64,000 nucleotides of DNA from Larkinella punicea (GCF_003334855.1 NZ_QOWE01000032.1:1-64000); one strand, 5' to 3'; shown: positions 7,713-16,952, counted from the first letter of the stretch. Translations and numbers: made by a program. Notes: generated from the letters alone by a model not told the origin.

Positions 7713-8618
7713 ATGACTTATTTCCGGACTGTAATGGCCCTAATCCTCATTTTATCGGGTTCCTTACAAGCGCAGACGACTGCGTCGTATTTGAATCAGA
7801 ATCCGCCCGGCAGGACACCCATCTTATTTGCCCCGGATGTGGTTTCATTGAAAGATCATTACGAATACGGGTCGGTTTTTTCGAGCGATGGTACGGAATT
7901 TTATTACGCGGTTATTATCAATAAGAAGCCACAAATTCGGTGCATACGGTTTGAAAACAATACCTGGACCGCGCCGAAAACCGTCATGGGCAGCGATCAA
8001 TACGAGTACAATGATCCTTTTCTGTCGCCGGATGAAAAGCGGTTGTATTTTATTTCGGATCGGGCGAACGACGGACAGGGTGAGAAGAAGGATTTTGACA
8101 TCTGGTATATCGAGCGAAAGAAAGACGGTTGGTCGGCAGTGCCGGTGAATGCCGGACCGGGCATCAATACCAGCAAAAATGAGTATTACATGTCCTTCAC
8201 GAAAGCAGGTACGATGTACTTTTCGTCGAATGGCGGCACGGATCAATCTACCGATAACAACTATGACATCCGGTTTTCCCGGTATGCCAGGGGGAAATTT
8301 CAGCCTTCCCAGCCCTTACCTCCTGGCGTCAATACCGCACATTACGAAGCCGATGTTTTCGTGTCACCGGATGAGCAATACCTCATTTTCTGCGCCGAGC
8401 GACCGGAAGGGTTTGGAAAAGGCGATTTATACATCAGCTTCAAAAGCAAAACCGGTGAGTGGCAAAAAGCAAAAAACATGGGTTCTGTAATCAATACCGA
8501 TGCCTATGAGTTTTGCCCCTTCATGACCAGCGATGGCAAATACCTGTTCTTTTCCCGAGACGGCGATATTTTTTGGGTGGAAACAGCGGTAATCGACGGA
8601 TTGAAGGATGCGCGTTGA
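7713..8618 (+). CDS. Secreted PD40 (TolB-like) beta-propeller protein
   Basis: A 301-residue protein with a signal peptide (residues 1-21, ending SLQAQ). The body repeats the PD40 signature: FSSDGTEFYYAV, LSPDEKRLYFISDR, FTKAGTMYFSSNG, VSPDEQYLIFCAER and MTSDGKYLFFSRDG, five blades spaced about 50 residues. Such propellers occur in TolB and in many outer-membrane-associated Bacteroidota proteins. No enzymatic domain is attached. The flanking regions are long and gene-free, so it is probably a single-gene unit. Its partner is unknown. Confidence 0.85.
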   Translation: MTYFRTVMALILILSGSLQAQTTASYLNQNPPGRTPILFAPDVVSLKDHYEYGSVFSSDGTEFYYAVIINKKPQIRCIRFENNTWTAPKTVMGSDQYEYNDPFLSPDEKRLYFISDRANDGQGEKKDFDIWYIERKKDGWSAVPVNAGPGINTSKNEYYMSFTKAGTMYFSSNGGTDQSTDNNYDIRFSRYARGKFQPSQPLPPGVNTAHYEADVFVSPDEQYLIFCAERPEGFGKGDLYISFKSKTGEWQKAKNMGSVINTDAYEFCPFMTSDGKYLFFSRDGDIFWVETAVIDGLKDAR

Positions 8619-9116
8619 CTCTTCGGTTAAGATTAAATTCACTCTACAGCCAGAATAAAAATAGATTGATTCAGGATAGTCGAGAACACAAAGAATCCGA
8701 AGGATGCGCTCGACAGCGGTGTTCAAAGCGTAAAAGCAGGGATCTTTACCGTTTGCTAAATACAAGGCATAATCCTTTAAAAAGTTTTTGTACGTTTAGT
8801 CATGATCATCAAACGATCAGGAATTATGAAGTACCTAAGTGGTCATTATTCCGCTTATAATAGTTTAAAATACCGTGAATAAAAGAAAAAATCAGATACC
8901 GGTTAACTACAGCTACCTTATTGTTGGTAATTTTTAACGTATACCGTAAAACTGTTCATTCCTCTTAAAAGGAGCTGCATTTACTCAACGTTATTTTTAC
9001 TTCATTCCTTTTCGGTACACTATTGCTGACTACGCACGTCCAAACCGGGCCATTTTCCATCTACATGGAATCCCATTTGCAAAAAAGTATATTTCTTCTT
9101 CCAACGCACCGTACCC
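8619..9116. other. Gene-free AT-rich region
   Basis: About 500 bp with no open frame showing protein-like composition on either strand. A GGAG purine run near 8971 has no start codon at a useful distance. I see no repeats or strong hairpins. Confidence 0.6.
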
Positions 9117-9899
9117 ATGCAAGTTCTCAAACAAAACAGCAAAGGAGCCGACGTTAAAAAATGGCAATTATTCCTGATCGGGCAGGGTTTTGAACTCGGT
9201 GTGGCCGATGGTAAGTTTGGCCTGCGGACGCACGAAGCGACGGTGGCTTTCCAAAAGAAAAATAACCTGCTGGACGATGGCGTTGTCGGCAACAAAACCG
9301 TCGGTGTTGCCATGCAACTGGGCTTCCCGGTTTTGACCAACCCCGACCCGGCGAAAGAAGGCCCCAACTGGCCGCTGAAACCCGATTTCTCCCCACTAGC
9401 TGGCATTGCCGCCCGTCAGGCCCTGTTCGGGAAGTTTAAATTTGCGGCTGCGCCCGTTCCCGGAAACCCGGAAAACATCAAGATTCTGGACGACTGGGAA
9501 TCTAAAAACATTGTCAAAGTGACCATTCCGCAACTGATCGGAAAAACCGGTGCCCCTGCCAGTGGCACCATTCGATTCCACCATCTGGCTACTCCCCAAC
9601 TGGTGTCTATGTGGGCCGAATGGGAGAACGAGGGCTTGCTCGATCTGGTGTTGAGCTATGCCGGGTCGTTCGTCCCCCGCTTCGTTCGCGGTAGTCGCAC
9701 CGAATTGAGCAACCACGCTTTCGGTACGGCTTTCGACATCAACGTACCCCAGAACATGCTTTCGACCATGCCCGCGCTCGTCGGGAAAAAAGGGAGTGTG
9801 CGCGAACTGGTGCCGATTGCCAACAAACATGGTTTCTACTGGGGCGGCCACTTCACCCGGCTCGATGGCATGCACTTCGAAGTGGCCAGGGTGATGTAA
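9117..9899 (+). CDS. Peptidoglycan-binding domain plus M15 peptidase
   Basis: A 260-residue protein. Residues 1-65 form a PG_binding_1 domain (VKKWQLFLIGQGF, TVAFQKKNNL, DDGVVGNKTV). Residues about 130-260 form a peptidase M15 (VanY/D-Ala-D-Ala carboxypeptidase-like) domain with zinc-ligand motifs SNHAFGTAFDIN (His and Asp) and GMHFEV (final His). It most likely cuts peptide cross-links of peptidoglycan. No signal peptide is visible at the chosen start, which is unusual for a wall enzyme. Phage or injection-system endolysins share this architecture, so it could be a lytic protein used from the cytoplasm. It is transcribed alone and converges on the M20 gene, with 20 bp between stops. Confidence 0.87.
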   Translation: MQVLKQNSKGADVKKWQLFLIGQGFELGVADGKFGLRTHEATVAFQKKNNLLDDGVVGNKTVGVAMQLGFPVLTNPDPAKEGPNWPLKPDFSPLAGIAARQALFGKFKFAAAPVPGNPENIKILDDWESKNIVKVTIPQLIGKTGAPASGTIRFHHLATPQLVSMWAEWENEGLLDLVLSYAGSFVPRFVRGSRTELSNHAFGTAFDINVPQNMLSTMPALVGKKGSVRELVPIANKHGFYWGGHFTRLDGMHFEVARVM

Positions 9900-9919
9900 G
9901 AACCAACACTCTCCAGACG

Positions 9920-11362
9920 TTATTTCCGGTAATCCAGCGGTGGTTTCCGATCCCCGGCCAGCGATTTATACACAAATCCTTCGCCCCGCGCTTTGATTAG
10001 TTCAACTTTAGCCTGCTCGATGACAGCCGGTTGCTGAAAAAGATCGATGGCCGTCAGCGAAATAGTTTTGGCCGCCACCAACATGCCTTTGAAACCGATC
10101 GACATGCCGTCGCAGGCCACCGCCTGCCAGCTATGCGCCGGAACGCCCGGCACCCAGGTAGCCGCCGACAGTCCGACCGTTGGCAGCACCCAACTGACAT
10201 CCCCGACATCCGTGGACGCCGAACCTACGCCATTCAGGGCATACGGCTGAATGTCGGAAGCGCGACTTAAGGGCGGCAGACTTTCCGAATTGACGGTTTT
10301 CCGGATTTTGTTGGCAAATTCCGTTTCGGCGGGCGTATACTTGTTACCCCCCACCTGCTCCAGATTCTTTTGCATCAGTTTCGCCAGGGTTTCATTCGGC
10401 AGCAGATTATAGAGCCCCGCCATCACTTCGTGGGTCATCGTCGTTTCGGTGCCGAGCGCAGCCGCCTGAGCGGTTTTCATCAACCGCGCCCAGACTTCTT
10501 CCAGGCCTTTTGCCGACGGGTGACGAATGGTGTATTCCACCTCGGCGTAGTCGGGAACGATGTTGGACGTCAGACCGCCCTTCTTGATGACGTAGTGAAT
10601 CCGGGTGCTGGACGTCACGTGTTCGCGCATCATGTTGACCATGTAGTTCATCGCTTCGACGGCATCGAGGGCCGACCGGCCTTTTTCGGGAGCAGCCGCA
10701 GCGTGGGCCGCCAGTCCGTTGAACTGAAACGTGGCGACGCGGTAGGCCAGAGAGGACGACGGACTCGCGCTGTTGTTATCGCCCGGATGCCAGTGCAAAA
10801 CCGCATCGACTTTATCGAATAGACCCGCCTTCACCAGATACGTTTTACCACCGCCCGCGCCTTCTTCGGCCGGGGTGCCGACCAACTGAATCGTACCGGA
10901 TTTGCCGGACTGCTGCAGGTAGTTTTTGGCCGCAATGGCCGCAGCCACCGAACCTACCCCGAACAGATTGTGCCCACAGGCATGACCATAGGCATTCGGC
11001 ACGAGCGGTTTGCGAACCGGCACGGAATCCTGTGACAAACCCGGCAGGGCATCCATTTCGGCCAGGATGCTGATCACCGGTGCGCCTTTCCCGAAACTGG
11101 CAACGAATGCCGTGGGCATATCCGCCACGCCCGTCGTGATGCTGAAACCCTGATCCTGTAGTTCTTTTTGAAGCAGTTTACTGGTCTCATTTTCCATGTA
11201 ACCGGGTTCAGCCAGTTCCCAGATTCGCTGCGCGAGAGCCGAATAATGGGAATATTGTTTGTCTAATTGAGAAATTGCCGCAGCTTTTTCTTTTTGAGCG
11301 AGTACAGTTTGCCCAAATAATACGACCACCAACAGCGCAAATACTGGCTTTACCTGAAACAT
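9920..11362 (-). CDS. Secreted M20 family amidohydrolase (AbgB-like)
   Basis: A 480-residue metallohydrolase with a signal peptide (residues 1-22, ending VLAQ). The dinuclear-metal motifs are HACGHNLFG and GTPAEEGAGGGK (adjacent Glu pair). A dimerisation-domain insertion runs through about residues 210-320. The closest family known to me is the AbgB subunit of p-aminobenzoyl-glutamate hydrolase (M20D), which also covers N-acyl amino acid hydrolases. The periplasmic location inferred from the signal peptide differs from cytoplasmic E. coli AbgB. The substrate is not known. Confidence 0.87.
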   Translation of the reverse strand: MFQVKPVFALLVVVLFGQTVLAQKEKAAAISQLDKQYSHYSALAQRIWELAEPGYMENETSKLLQKELQDQGFSITTGVADMPTAFVASFGKGAPVISILAEMDALPGLSQDSVPVRKPLVPNAYGHACGHNLFGVGSVAAAIAAKNYLQQSGKSGTIQLVGTPAEEGAGGGKTYLVKAGLFDKVDAVLHWHPGDNNSASPSSSLAYRVATFQFNGLAAHAAAAPEKGRSALDAVEAMNYMVNMMREHVTSSTRIHYVIKKGGLTSNIVPDYAEVEYTIRHPSAKGLEEVWARLMKTAQAAALGTETTMTHEVMAGLYNLLPNETLAKLMQKNLEQVGGNKYTPAETEFANKIRKTVNSESLPPLSRASDIQPYALNGVGSASTDVGDVSWVLPTVGLSAATWVPGVPAHSWQAVACDGMSIGFKGMLVAAKTISLTAIDLFQQPAVIEQAKVELIKARGEGFVYKSLAGDRKPPLDYRK

Positions 11363-11752
11363 AAATAGAAATTTTAGACGTAAAATTTGGAAATATTGCT
11401 AAAAATCAAAATTATCAATTGAATTAGGCTCAATATAAACGGTTGCGGTAACAATGGCAACAATTCCATTCCTGCCTCAGCCACCTCCAGAGGGTTTTAG
11501 GGGCATTCTGGACCTGCCTTTTTTCACTTTCAATTCAAACCGGGCATTTTCAATAGAAGAATGACAAAAAATCATTGCACTATTTACCTATTACTTTATA
11601 TTATTCTGCAAAACTTAAACTTAATATAATTAAATTCTGCATAATCTTGAAATCGCAGGCTTTGCTTGCCATATTTAACGGCTATTTTACAATTGCTCTC
11701 CTCCATCTCTACGTCCTTTTTAAATTCCTTCCATGCGTTTAACCCTACTTGT
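11363..11752. other. Intergenic region between divergent peptidase genes
   Basis: About 390 bp with no supported gene. It must hold divergent promoters for the M20 and M14 genes, but I could not find a convincing TTG/TAnnTTTG pair. A 7-codon mini-frame (MRLTLLV) at 11733-11756 overlaps the ATG of the M14 gene as ATGA; it may be a leader peptide but is too short to call. Confidence 0.5.
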
Positions 11753-14596
11753 ATGAAATGCCCCAGATCGCTCCCTTTGATTCTGCTGATTGGTTTGGCA
11801 GTTACCTCTTTCAAAACCGCCCTGCGCGCCCAGTCGATTGATGAGACGTATAACCAGAAGATCAGGGAGTACACAACCGACCCCAAATTCTTACCGTCTT
11901 CGGTGCTCAACCTGGTCGATGACCCGAAGATCACCTCGCCCCGTAAGCATTTCGGCCAGATTATCGGCACACCCGGTATTCTTCATCACACGAAAGAGAT
12001 TTACGCGTATTACCAGAAACTGACCCAGCTCTCGCCGAATATCACAATGCAACAGGTGGGAACCAGTGAGGAAGGTCGCCCGATTCACCTCATTGCCATT
12101 GGCAGCGAGGATGCCATGAAACGGCTCGATCATTACAAAAAACAACTCGCAACCCTGGCCGATCCCCGCAAAGTGGGCAGTCAGGATGTCAGCAAAATCA
12201 TTGGCGACTCGAAGCTGGTGTATTACCTGAACGGCGGTTTACACTCTCCCGAAATGGGCTCGCCGGAAATGCTGATGGAACTGGCATACCGGCTCATTAC
12301 CGGCCCATCGGAAGAAATCAAGGCGGTTCGGGACAACATCATTGTGCTGATCAACCCGGTTTCGGAACCCGACGGCTGGGACAAGCAGGTGGACTGGTAT
12401 AACCGCTACAGCAAAAACCGCAAAGAGTTTGACGACGGTTTTCCGCGCGTGCCGTACTGGGGAAAATATACCTACCACGACAACAACCGCGACGGCTTGC
12501 AGGTCTCGCAGGAGTTGACGAAAGCGATTTTTAAAATCTATTACGACTGGCACCCCACGGCCATGCTCGACCTGCACGAGTCAGTGCCGCTCCTCTACAT
12601 CTCGACCGGAACCGGGCCTTACAACGAAACGATCGATCCAATTACGATTGGCGAATGGCAGATTATGGCCAACCACGAAATCACGAGTCTGGCGGCTCAG
12701 GGGCTGCCGGGCGTGTTCGACTGGGCATTTTACGACGGCTGGTATCCCGGTTATGCCCTCTGGATTGCCAACAACCACAACTCCATCGGGCGGTTTTACG
12801 AAACCTTCGGCAATGGCGGGGCAACGACGTATCTGCGCGATCTTTCCAACCAGAAATACGCCGGTGATCCGGCTACAAGCAAGGAATGGTATCGTCCCAA
12901 TCCACCTACCGAAAAAGTCTACTGGTCGTATCGGAACGGGATCAATTACATGCAGGCCGGGGTTTTGGCCGCGCTTTCGTATGCCGCCGACAACAGCAAA
13001 CAGTTGCTGAAAAACTTCTACCAGAAGGGCGTCAACAACATCCGGAAAGGCATGGAAGAGTCGCCCAGGGCGTTTGTGATTCCGAAAAGCCAGCGCGACC
13101 CGGTGATGGCGACCTACCTGGTCAACCAACTCCGGGCGCAGGGCATTGAAGTTCACAAGGCCGAAACCGGCACCAACCAGGGCGATTATGTGGTGCTGCT
13201 GAACCAGCCGTATCGCAACCTGGCGGTGTCGTTACTGACCAAGCAGAACTACCCGAAAGAGGCCAAATTTCCGCCCTACGATGACATTGCCTGGACACTG
13301 GGCTATCTGTATGGCGTGGAGGTAAAGGCCGAAGACAGTGTGAAATACGTCATGAACGACCTGAAAATGTTGCAGGCCGACGCGAAGTATGCCGGTAGTC
13401 TGGCGGGTGAAGGCGCGAATTACGTCCTGCATTACAAAGCGCAGAATACCGTGTTACCGGCTCTGTACTGGCTCAAGGCACAGAACAAAAATGCCAAAGT
13501 GGTGGTGCTGGACGAGAAGCTTGCCTTGTCGGGCATCAGGGATACGCTGTCGGCCGGGTCGCTGGTGATAAAAGGTGCAACAGCCGATCAGGTGAAGAAA
13601 ATGATGGCGCAGTTTGGGCTGGACTTACAACAGACGGCCGCCAATCCGACCGGCAAACAGCACGAAGTCAGTTTGCCGCGCGTGGCCATTTACCACAGTT
13701 GGTTCAACACGCAGGATGAAGGCTGGGCGCGGTTTACGTTCGACCAACGCGGTATTCCGTATACGTCGATCAACAAAGATCATTTGAAAGCCGGTGAATT
13801 GCGGAAGAAGTTCGACGTCATTCTGATTCCGCGGATGCGCGGTACGGCCAGCAATTTCATTCACGAACTGGACAAGAAATTTGGCCCGCTGCCCTACACC
13901 AAAACCGCCGAATTTCCGTCGCACGGTTTTCCCGATGCCACGGCGGATATGACCGGCGGCCCCGGTTTCGACGGGGTCAATCACCTCAAATTGTTCGTCG
14001 AAGCTGGTGGTGTGCTGGTGACGCTGGATAATACGTCGTCGATGATTGCCGAAGCCGGAATTGCCCGCGAACTCCGACCCGCCGAAGTACCGGGACTGTT
14101 CCACCCCGGTTCGGTGGTGCAGGTGAAAGTTCGCAAGGCCGACAGCCCGGTTCTGTACGGTTTTCCGGAAACGTTCCCGATTTTCCGGGGCATTGCTCCG
14201 CTGTTGCAGACCGACAAATACGACCGCGATATGATGTTACTTCAATATGGCACCAAGCCGTTGAAAGATGAGGTCGAATACAAAGGCCCGATCATGGGAA
14301 TGCCCAACCGGAAACCGGTGAAAGAACCGGAAACCAAAACCGCTCCGAAAGAAACGCCCTATGTCATTTCGGGCATGGTGCGGAACGAGCAGGTGATTAT
14401 CGGTCACGGCACGGTTTTCAATGTTCCGGTGGGTTCCGGGCGGGTCATTGCATTCACGTTCGATCCCCTGCACCGGTATTTGAACCACCACGATGCGCCG
14501 ATGGTCTGGAATACCCTTATCAACTGGAATCACCTGCAATCCGGAACGGCAGAAACCGCTGCGGCTGGTGCAGGAAATGGGGCGACGGGGAAATAA
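11753..14596 (+). CDS. Secreted M14 family zinc carboxypeptidase, large
   Basis: A 947-residue protein. I chose ATG 11753 because it opens a proper signal peptide (LPLILLIGLAVTSFKTALRAQ), whereas the longer in-frame start adds 29 unlike residues. The peptidase M14 domain covers about residues 60-420: YLNGGLHSPEMGSPEM supplies the zinc His and Glu, LDLHESVP the third ligand, and RFYETFGNGG the likely catalytic Glu. The remaining 500 residues resemble the glutamine-amidotransferase-like C-terminal part seen in large Bacteroidota M14 proteins (VLIPRMRGTASN, GGVLVTLDNTSSMI). It probably trims peptides in the periplasm. A terminator follows at 14718. Confidence 0.87.
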   Translation: MKCPRSLPLILLIGLAVTSFKTALRAQSIDETYNQKIREYTTDPKFLPSSVLNLVDDPKITSPRKHFGQIIGTPGILHHTKEIYAYYQKLTQLSPNITMQQVGTSEEGRPIHLIAIGSEDAMKRLDHYKKQLATLADPRKVGSQDVSKIIGDSKLVYYLNGGLHSPEMGSPEMLMELAYRLITGPSEEIKAVRDNIIVLINPVSEPDGWDKQVDWYNRYSKNRKEFDDGFPRVPYWGKYTYHDNNRDGLQVSQELTKAIFKIYYDWHPTAMLDLHESVPLLYISTGTGPYNETIDPITIGEWQIMANHEITSLAAQGLPGVFDWAFYDGWYPGYALWIANNHNSIGRFYETFGNGGATTYLRDLSNQKYAGDPATSKEWYRPNPPTEKVYWSYRNGINYMQAGVLAALSYAADNSKQLLKNFYQKGVNNIRKGMEESPRAFVIPKSQRDPVMATYLVNQLRAQGIEVHKAETGTNQGDYVVLLNQPYRNLAVSLLTKQNYPKEAKFPPYDDIAWTLGYLYGVEVKAEDSVKYVMNDLKMLQADAKYAGSLAGEGANYVLHYKAQNTVLPALYWLKAQNKNAKVVVLDEKLALSGIRDTLSAGSLVIKGATADQVKKMMAQFGLDLQQTAANPTGKQHEVSLPRVAIYHSWFNTQDEGWARFTFDQRGIPYTSINKDHLKAGELRKKFDVILIPRMRGTASNFIHELDKKFGPLPYTKTAEFPSHGFPDATADMTGGPGFDGVNHLKLFVEAGGVLVTLDNTSSMIAEAGIARELRPAEVPGLFHPGSVVQVKVRKADSPVLYGFPETFPIFRGIAPLLQTDKYDRDMMLLQYGTKPLKDEVEYKGPIMGMPNRKPVKEPETKTAPKETPYVISGMVRNEQVIIGHGTVFNVPVGSGRVIAFTFDPLHRYLNHHDAPMVWNTLINWNHLQSGTAETAAAGAGNGATGK

Positions 14597-14717
14597 GAGG
14601 GGAATTTTAAATTTCAAATGATGAATGTTGAAGGTAAAGCGTCCGGATGTAATGCCGTCACCTATGACGACTCCCGGCCACTCTCCTGTTTACCAAAAAT
14701 CAGTCCTGATTTTACAC

Positions 14718-14757
14718 ATGCAAAAGGCCGGCTCCGGACAGGGTCGGCTTTTTGCAT
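14718..14757 (+). terminator. Terminator downstream of the M14 gene
   Basis: ATGCAAAA on the left pairs with TTTTGCAT on the right, enclosing GGCCG / CGGC pairing and a loop around CTCCGGACAGGG. A T run lies inside the right arm. It is 120 bp past the M14 stop. Confidence 0.65.
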
Positions 14758-15004
14758 AAGCAAGATTGAATTTATATCCCTAAGTTGTACACTACCTATA
14801 TTTCGTTTTAATATCTTTATAATCAAAGGATTAACCATCTAATTCAACACTAATTCAAGCAGCAATTAATACATCATATTTAACGTTAAAAATAACGGTA
14901 TTTCTTACCAGCTATTCATGTAACCTACCCCATTAACAGAATAAGTCAAACAGCCAATCGACGGTAGCCGCAACGTTTACAACGGATAGCCCCATCCTGC
15001 ATTT

Positions 15005-15071
15005 GACGTTAAATAAGACGTTTTTTATAAGGTGATTCTTTACAGTATATTTGACGTTTTAATCAACGTTA
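15005..15071 (+). repeat. 12-bp-phased ACGT repeat array upstream of parA-like gene
   Basis: ACGT cores begin at 15006, 15018, 15054 and 15066, all in one 12-bp register. The two missing register positions carry degenerate forms (AGGT at 15030, ACAG at 15042), and ACGG at 14982 is also in register. Further ACGT cores at 14883 and 14973 are out of register. The array overlaps the candidate promoter of the ParA gene, so it is well placed as an operator for autoregulation or as a centromere-like site. Confidence 0.7.
15046..15053 (+). promoter_or_regulatory. Candidate -7 element of the parA-like gene
   Basis: TATATTTG matches the TAnnTTTG consensus of Bacteroidota exactly and lies 29 bp before the ATG at 15083. 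Its last G is the first base of a GACGTT repeat unit, so protein bound to the repeats would cover the promoter. A clear -33 TTG is not visible. Confidence 0.5.
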
Positions 15072-15082
15072 ACCGGAATAGT

Positions 15083-15748
15083 ATGATTTTTACTTTAGGC
15101 GGAATCAAGGGGGGAAGCGGGAAGTCTACCATTGCTACGAACCTTACCGTATGGTTGTCCAAACAGGGTTTTGATGTGTTGCTGGTGGATGCCGATGAAC
15201 AGCAAACAGCCACCAAATTCACCAAATGGCGGGAAGTGAACACCGACGGAAACAGCGGTTATACCGCAACGGTTTTGACCGGTGATGCCGTCCGTCAGCA
15301 AGTGGCAAAATTCAAACCCAAGTTCGATCACATTGTCATCGACTCCGGGGGCCGCGATACGATGAGCCAGCGGGCGGCCCTGTTCGTGTCGGATGCGCTG
15401 CTGGTTCCTTTTAACCCGCGCAGTTTCGATTTGTGGACCATCGCCGACGTCGAGACGCTGGTGAAAGAAGTCCGTGCGCTGAAACCCACCGACCTTCACG
15501 CGTTTGCCCTTCTGAACCGGGCCGATCCGAAAGGCACCGACAACAAAGACTCGGCGGAGTTGCTCCAGGAAAGCAGCGTCATCGAATACGTGGGGCCGCC
15601 CATCGTTTCACGCAAGAGTTTTGCCAATGCCTCCAGCAATGGTCTTGGCGTCATCGAAAACCAGCCTGCCGACCAGAAAGCCATTCACGAAATCACTATG
15701 GTTTTCAAGATAATCATGGAAAAATTAGGCGCAGAAATAAACGTCTGA
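15083..15748 (+). CDS. ParA family partition ATPase (plasmid-like)
   Basis: A 221-residue ParA/Soj-type ATPase. The deviant Walker A motif GIKGGSGKST lies at residues 8-17, and Walker A-prime VLLVDADEQQTA and switch VIDSGGRD follow, the latter in the IDxGGRD form I associate with plasmid ParA proteins. There is no N-terminal helix-turn-helix, so it is of the short (type Ib) kind. ATG 15083 is preferred over 15032 because the family begins right before the Walker A strand. It is followed 49 bp later by a small basic gene and is flanked by phased repeats, the usual layout of a partition cassette. The likely role is ATP-driven segregation or positioning of DNA or another cargo. Confidence 0.9.
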   Translation: MIFTLGGIKGGSGKSTIATNLTVWLSKQGFDVLLVDADEQQTATKFTKWREVNTDGNSGYTATVLTGDAVRQQVAKFKPKFDHIVIDSGGRDTMSQRAALFVSDALLVPFNPRSFDLWTIADVETLVKEVRALKPTDLHAFALLNRADPKGTDNKDSAELLQESSVIEYVGPPIVSRKSFANASSNGLGVIENQPADQKAIHEITMVFKIIMEKLGAEINV

Positions 15749-15793
15749 AATAACGTTGAAATATACGTTATTTTTAACCTCTAAAAAAACGTC
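15740..15793 (+). repeat. 12-bp tandem ACGT array between the parA-like and RHH genes
   Basis: ACGT cores begin at 15741, 15753, 15765 and 15789, with ACCT at 15777 filling the gap: five consecutive 12-bp units of form ACGT plus eight AT-rich bases. The array overlaps the ParA stop codon (15746-15748) and ends 4 bp before the ATG of the next gene. Confidence 0.75.
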
Positions 15794-15797
15794 TTTT

Positions 15798-16118
15798 ATG
15801 GCCATATCGAAAGCACCGGAGCCGCCAAAACCGGAACAAACAACCCGAAAAGTATCCGAGAAAAAGATCCAGCAATTCATTAGCCAGGGGGGCAGTCCAA
15901 CCGCAAAAAACCGCATGGGTCAGGACGAACCGGAGGAGATGAAGAGTATTAAACTCATTATGACTGCCACCGAAATGGAGACCATCAAACAACTCCGAGA
16001 CAAACGCCCCCGGAGCCGCAGCCGGAAAATTACGATCTCCGTTCACGACTGGGTGATTGAAGCTATTCAGGAAAAGATCGAACGCGAAAAGAAGAAGTAT
16101 AATTTGACGTCATTTTAG
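15798..16118 (+). CDS. Small basic protein, putative ribbon-helix-helix DNA-binding partner of ParA
   Basis: A 106-residue protein, rich in Lys, Arg and Glu. Residues about 1-45 look disordered (KAPEPPKPEQ). The second half, KSIKLIMTATEMETIKQL then RKITISVHDWVIEAIQEKIE, has a strand-helix-helix pattern that fits a ribbon-helix-helix or MetJ/Arc-like fold, and it ends in a charged helix. Its place after a short ParA and between arrays of short repeats is that of a centromere-binding ParB/ParR-type partner. I chose ATG 15798 because the longer start would run through the repeat array. The DNA-binding call is inference from pattern and context; no family was confirmed. Confidence 0.6.
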   Translation: MAISKAPEPPKPEQTTRKVSEKKIQQFISQGGSPTAKNRMGQDEPEEMKSIKLIMTATEMETIKQLRDKRPRSRSRKITISVHDWVIEAIQEKIEREKKKYNLTSF

Positions 16119-16192
16119 ATGTCTTTTTTAGCGTTGAGAACGACGTTATTTTTGGGATTAAAACAACGTCATTCTCAACGCTAAGTTTACGG
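16106..16192. repeat. Third ACGT array with a 21-bp inverted repeat
   Basis: Cores at 16107 (ACGT), 16119 (ATGT), 16131 (GCGT) and 16143 (ACGT) keep the 12-bp register. Then AGCGTTGAGAACGACGTTATT-type sequence at 16130-16150 is repeated inverted at 16162-16182 (19 of 21 bases agree), with cores at 16166 and 16178 again 12 bp apart. The array begins inside the last codons of the small RHH-like gene. It may act as a binding site and, as RNA, as a terminator-like hairpin. Confidence 0.7.
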
Positions 16193-16952
16193 TTATACCA
16201 TACAGGCCAGTAAATTTCTGATAGTTTCAGGCGGCTTTAAGCCGCTCGGCCCAGTTCGCCTGGCACAAAATGAGATCGCCATTTGCTAGTTTTATAAGCC
16301 CTCCATCCTCTGCCTTCCTCGCTGCTGCTCTCGCCCAAAAGCAAAAAAGATCGATTTCCAGGCGCCTGCCTGATCAGATGTTATAGCTAACCATCGCTTG
16401 ATAGCTTCCTTTTTCGGGTGAATTCATCGTATGACGGGCTTGTTAAGATTTCTGCCAGATTTAATAGGATTAAACCAAAGGCGAAAGGTTGATACCGTGT
16501 TGGAGCGGTCTTTTGTAGTGCACTCCTCCGTGACCTTATGTCTGGTATTTATTTAGAATTTGCAGAGGTCGACCGTGATTGTTATGAGGAAAAATACTTA
16601 ATTTGTTGAAAATAATTTACAAGTAATCGTGCGAATTATTTTAATTACTATTTAATTTGCATTCTCATCGTTTTTTTAATAGATGAAACCATGCAATCTG
16701 CTTAAGATTGCCACCATCGTACCGTCTTACTTGAGAAAAAGTCTTTTTTTAATACAAGCACATCGCATGTCACAACAAACCCAAGGGTTTGTATGTGCAT
16801 CTCATTTCCGTACTACTATTTAACGATTAAAAGGTTTATTCGGGATTATATCCGTTCACGTTACTGTCTTTTTCGCAATACTAAAAAGTACGATTGTACC
16901 TTCATCCGGGACGAATTCTGTACATTCCTGAACGTTTTAAAATCAATATTGA
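16193..16952. other. Intergenic region before the NRPS/PKS genes
   Basis: About 760 bp with no intact gene. A minus-strand frame at 16227-16427 (67 codons, ATG to TGA) looks faintly protein-like and has higher GC than its flanks, but it is broken by one in-frame TGA after 17 codons. A short perfect palindrome, GCGGCTTTAAGCCGC, lies at 16231-16245. From 16560 the sequence is AT-rich and should contain the promoter of the biosynthetic operon; TTTAATTTG at 16651-16659 is the nearest match to a -7 element but lacks a partner. Confidence 0.5.

Noticed and set aside
8960-9000. Shine-Dalgarno-like GGAG as sign of a missed small gene
   Set aside because: No start codon with an open frame follows at a useful distance, and this organism seems to use few Shine-Dalgarno sites.
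14982-16192. CRISPR array for the regular repeats around the ParA gene
   Set aside because: The unit is 12 bp with a 4-6 bp core and the intervals are AT-rich filler and coding sequence; there are no 25-35 bp repeats with unique spacers and no cas genes.
16227-16427. Minus-strand gene of 67 codons before the NRPS operon
   Set aside because: It has an in-frame TGA after 17 codons and no recognised family, and another frame looks equally protein-like. At best it is a decayed fragment.
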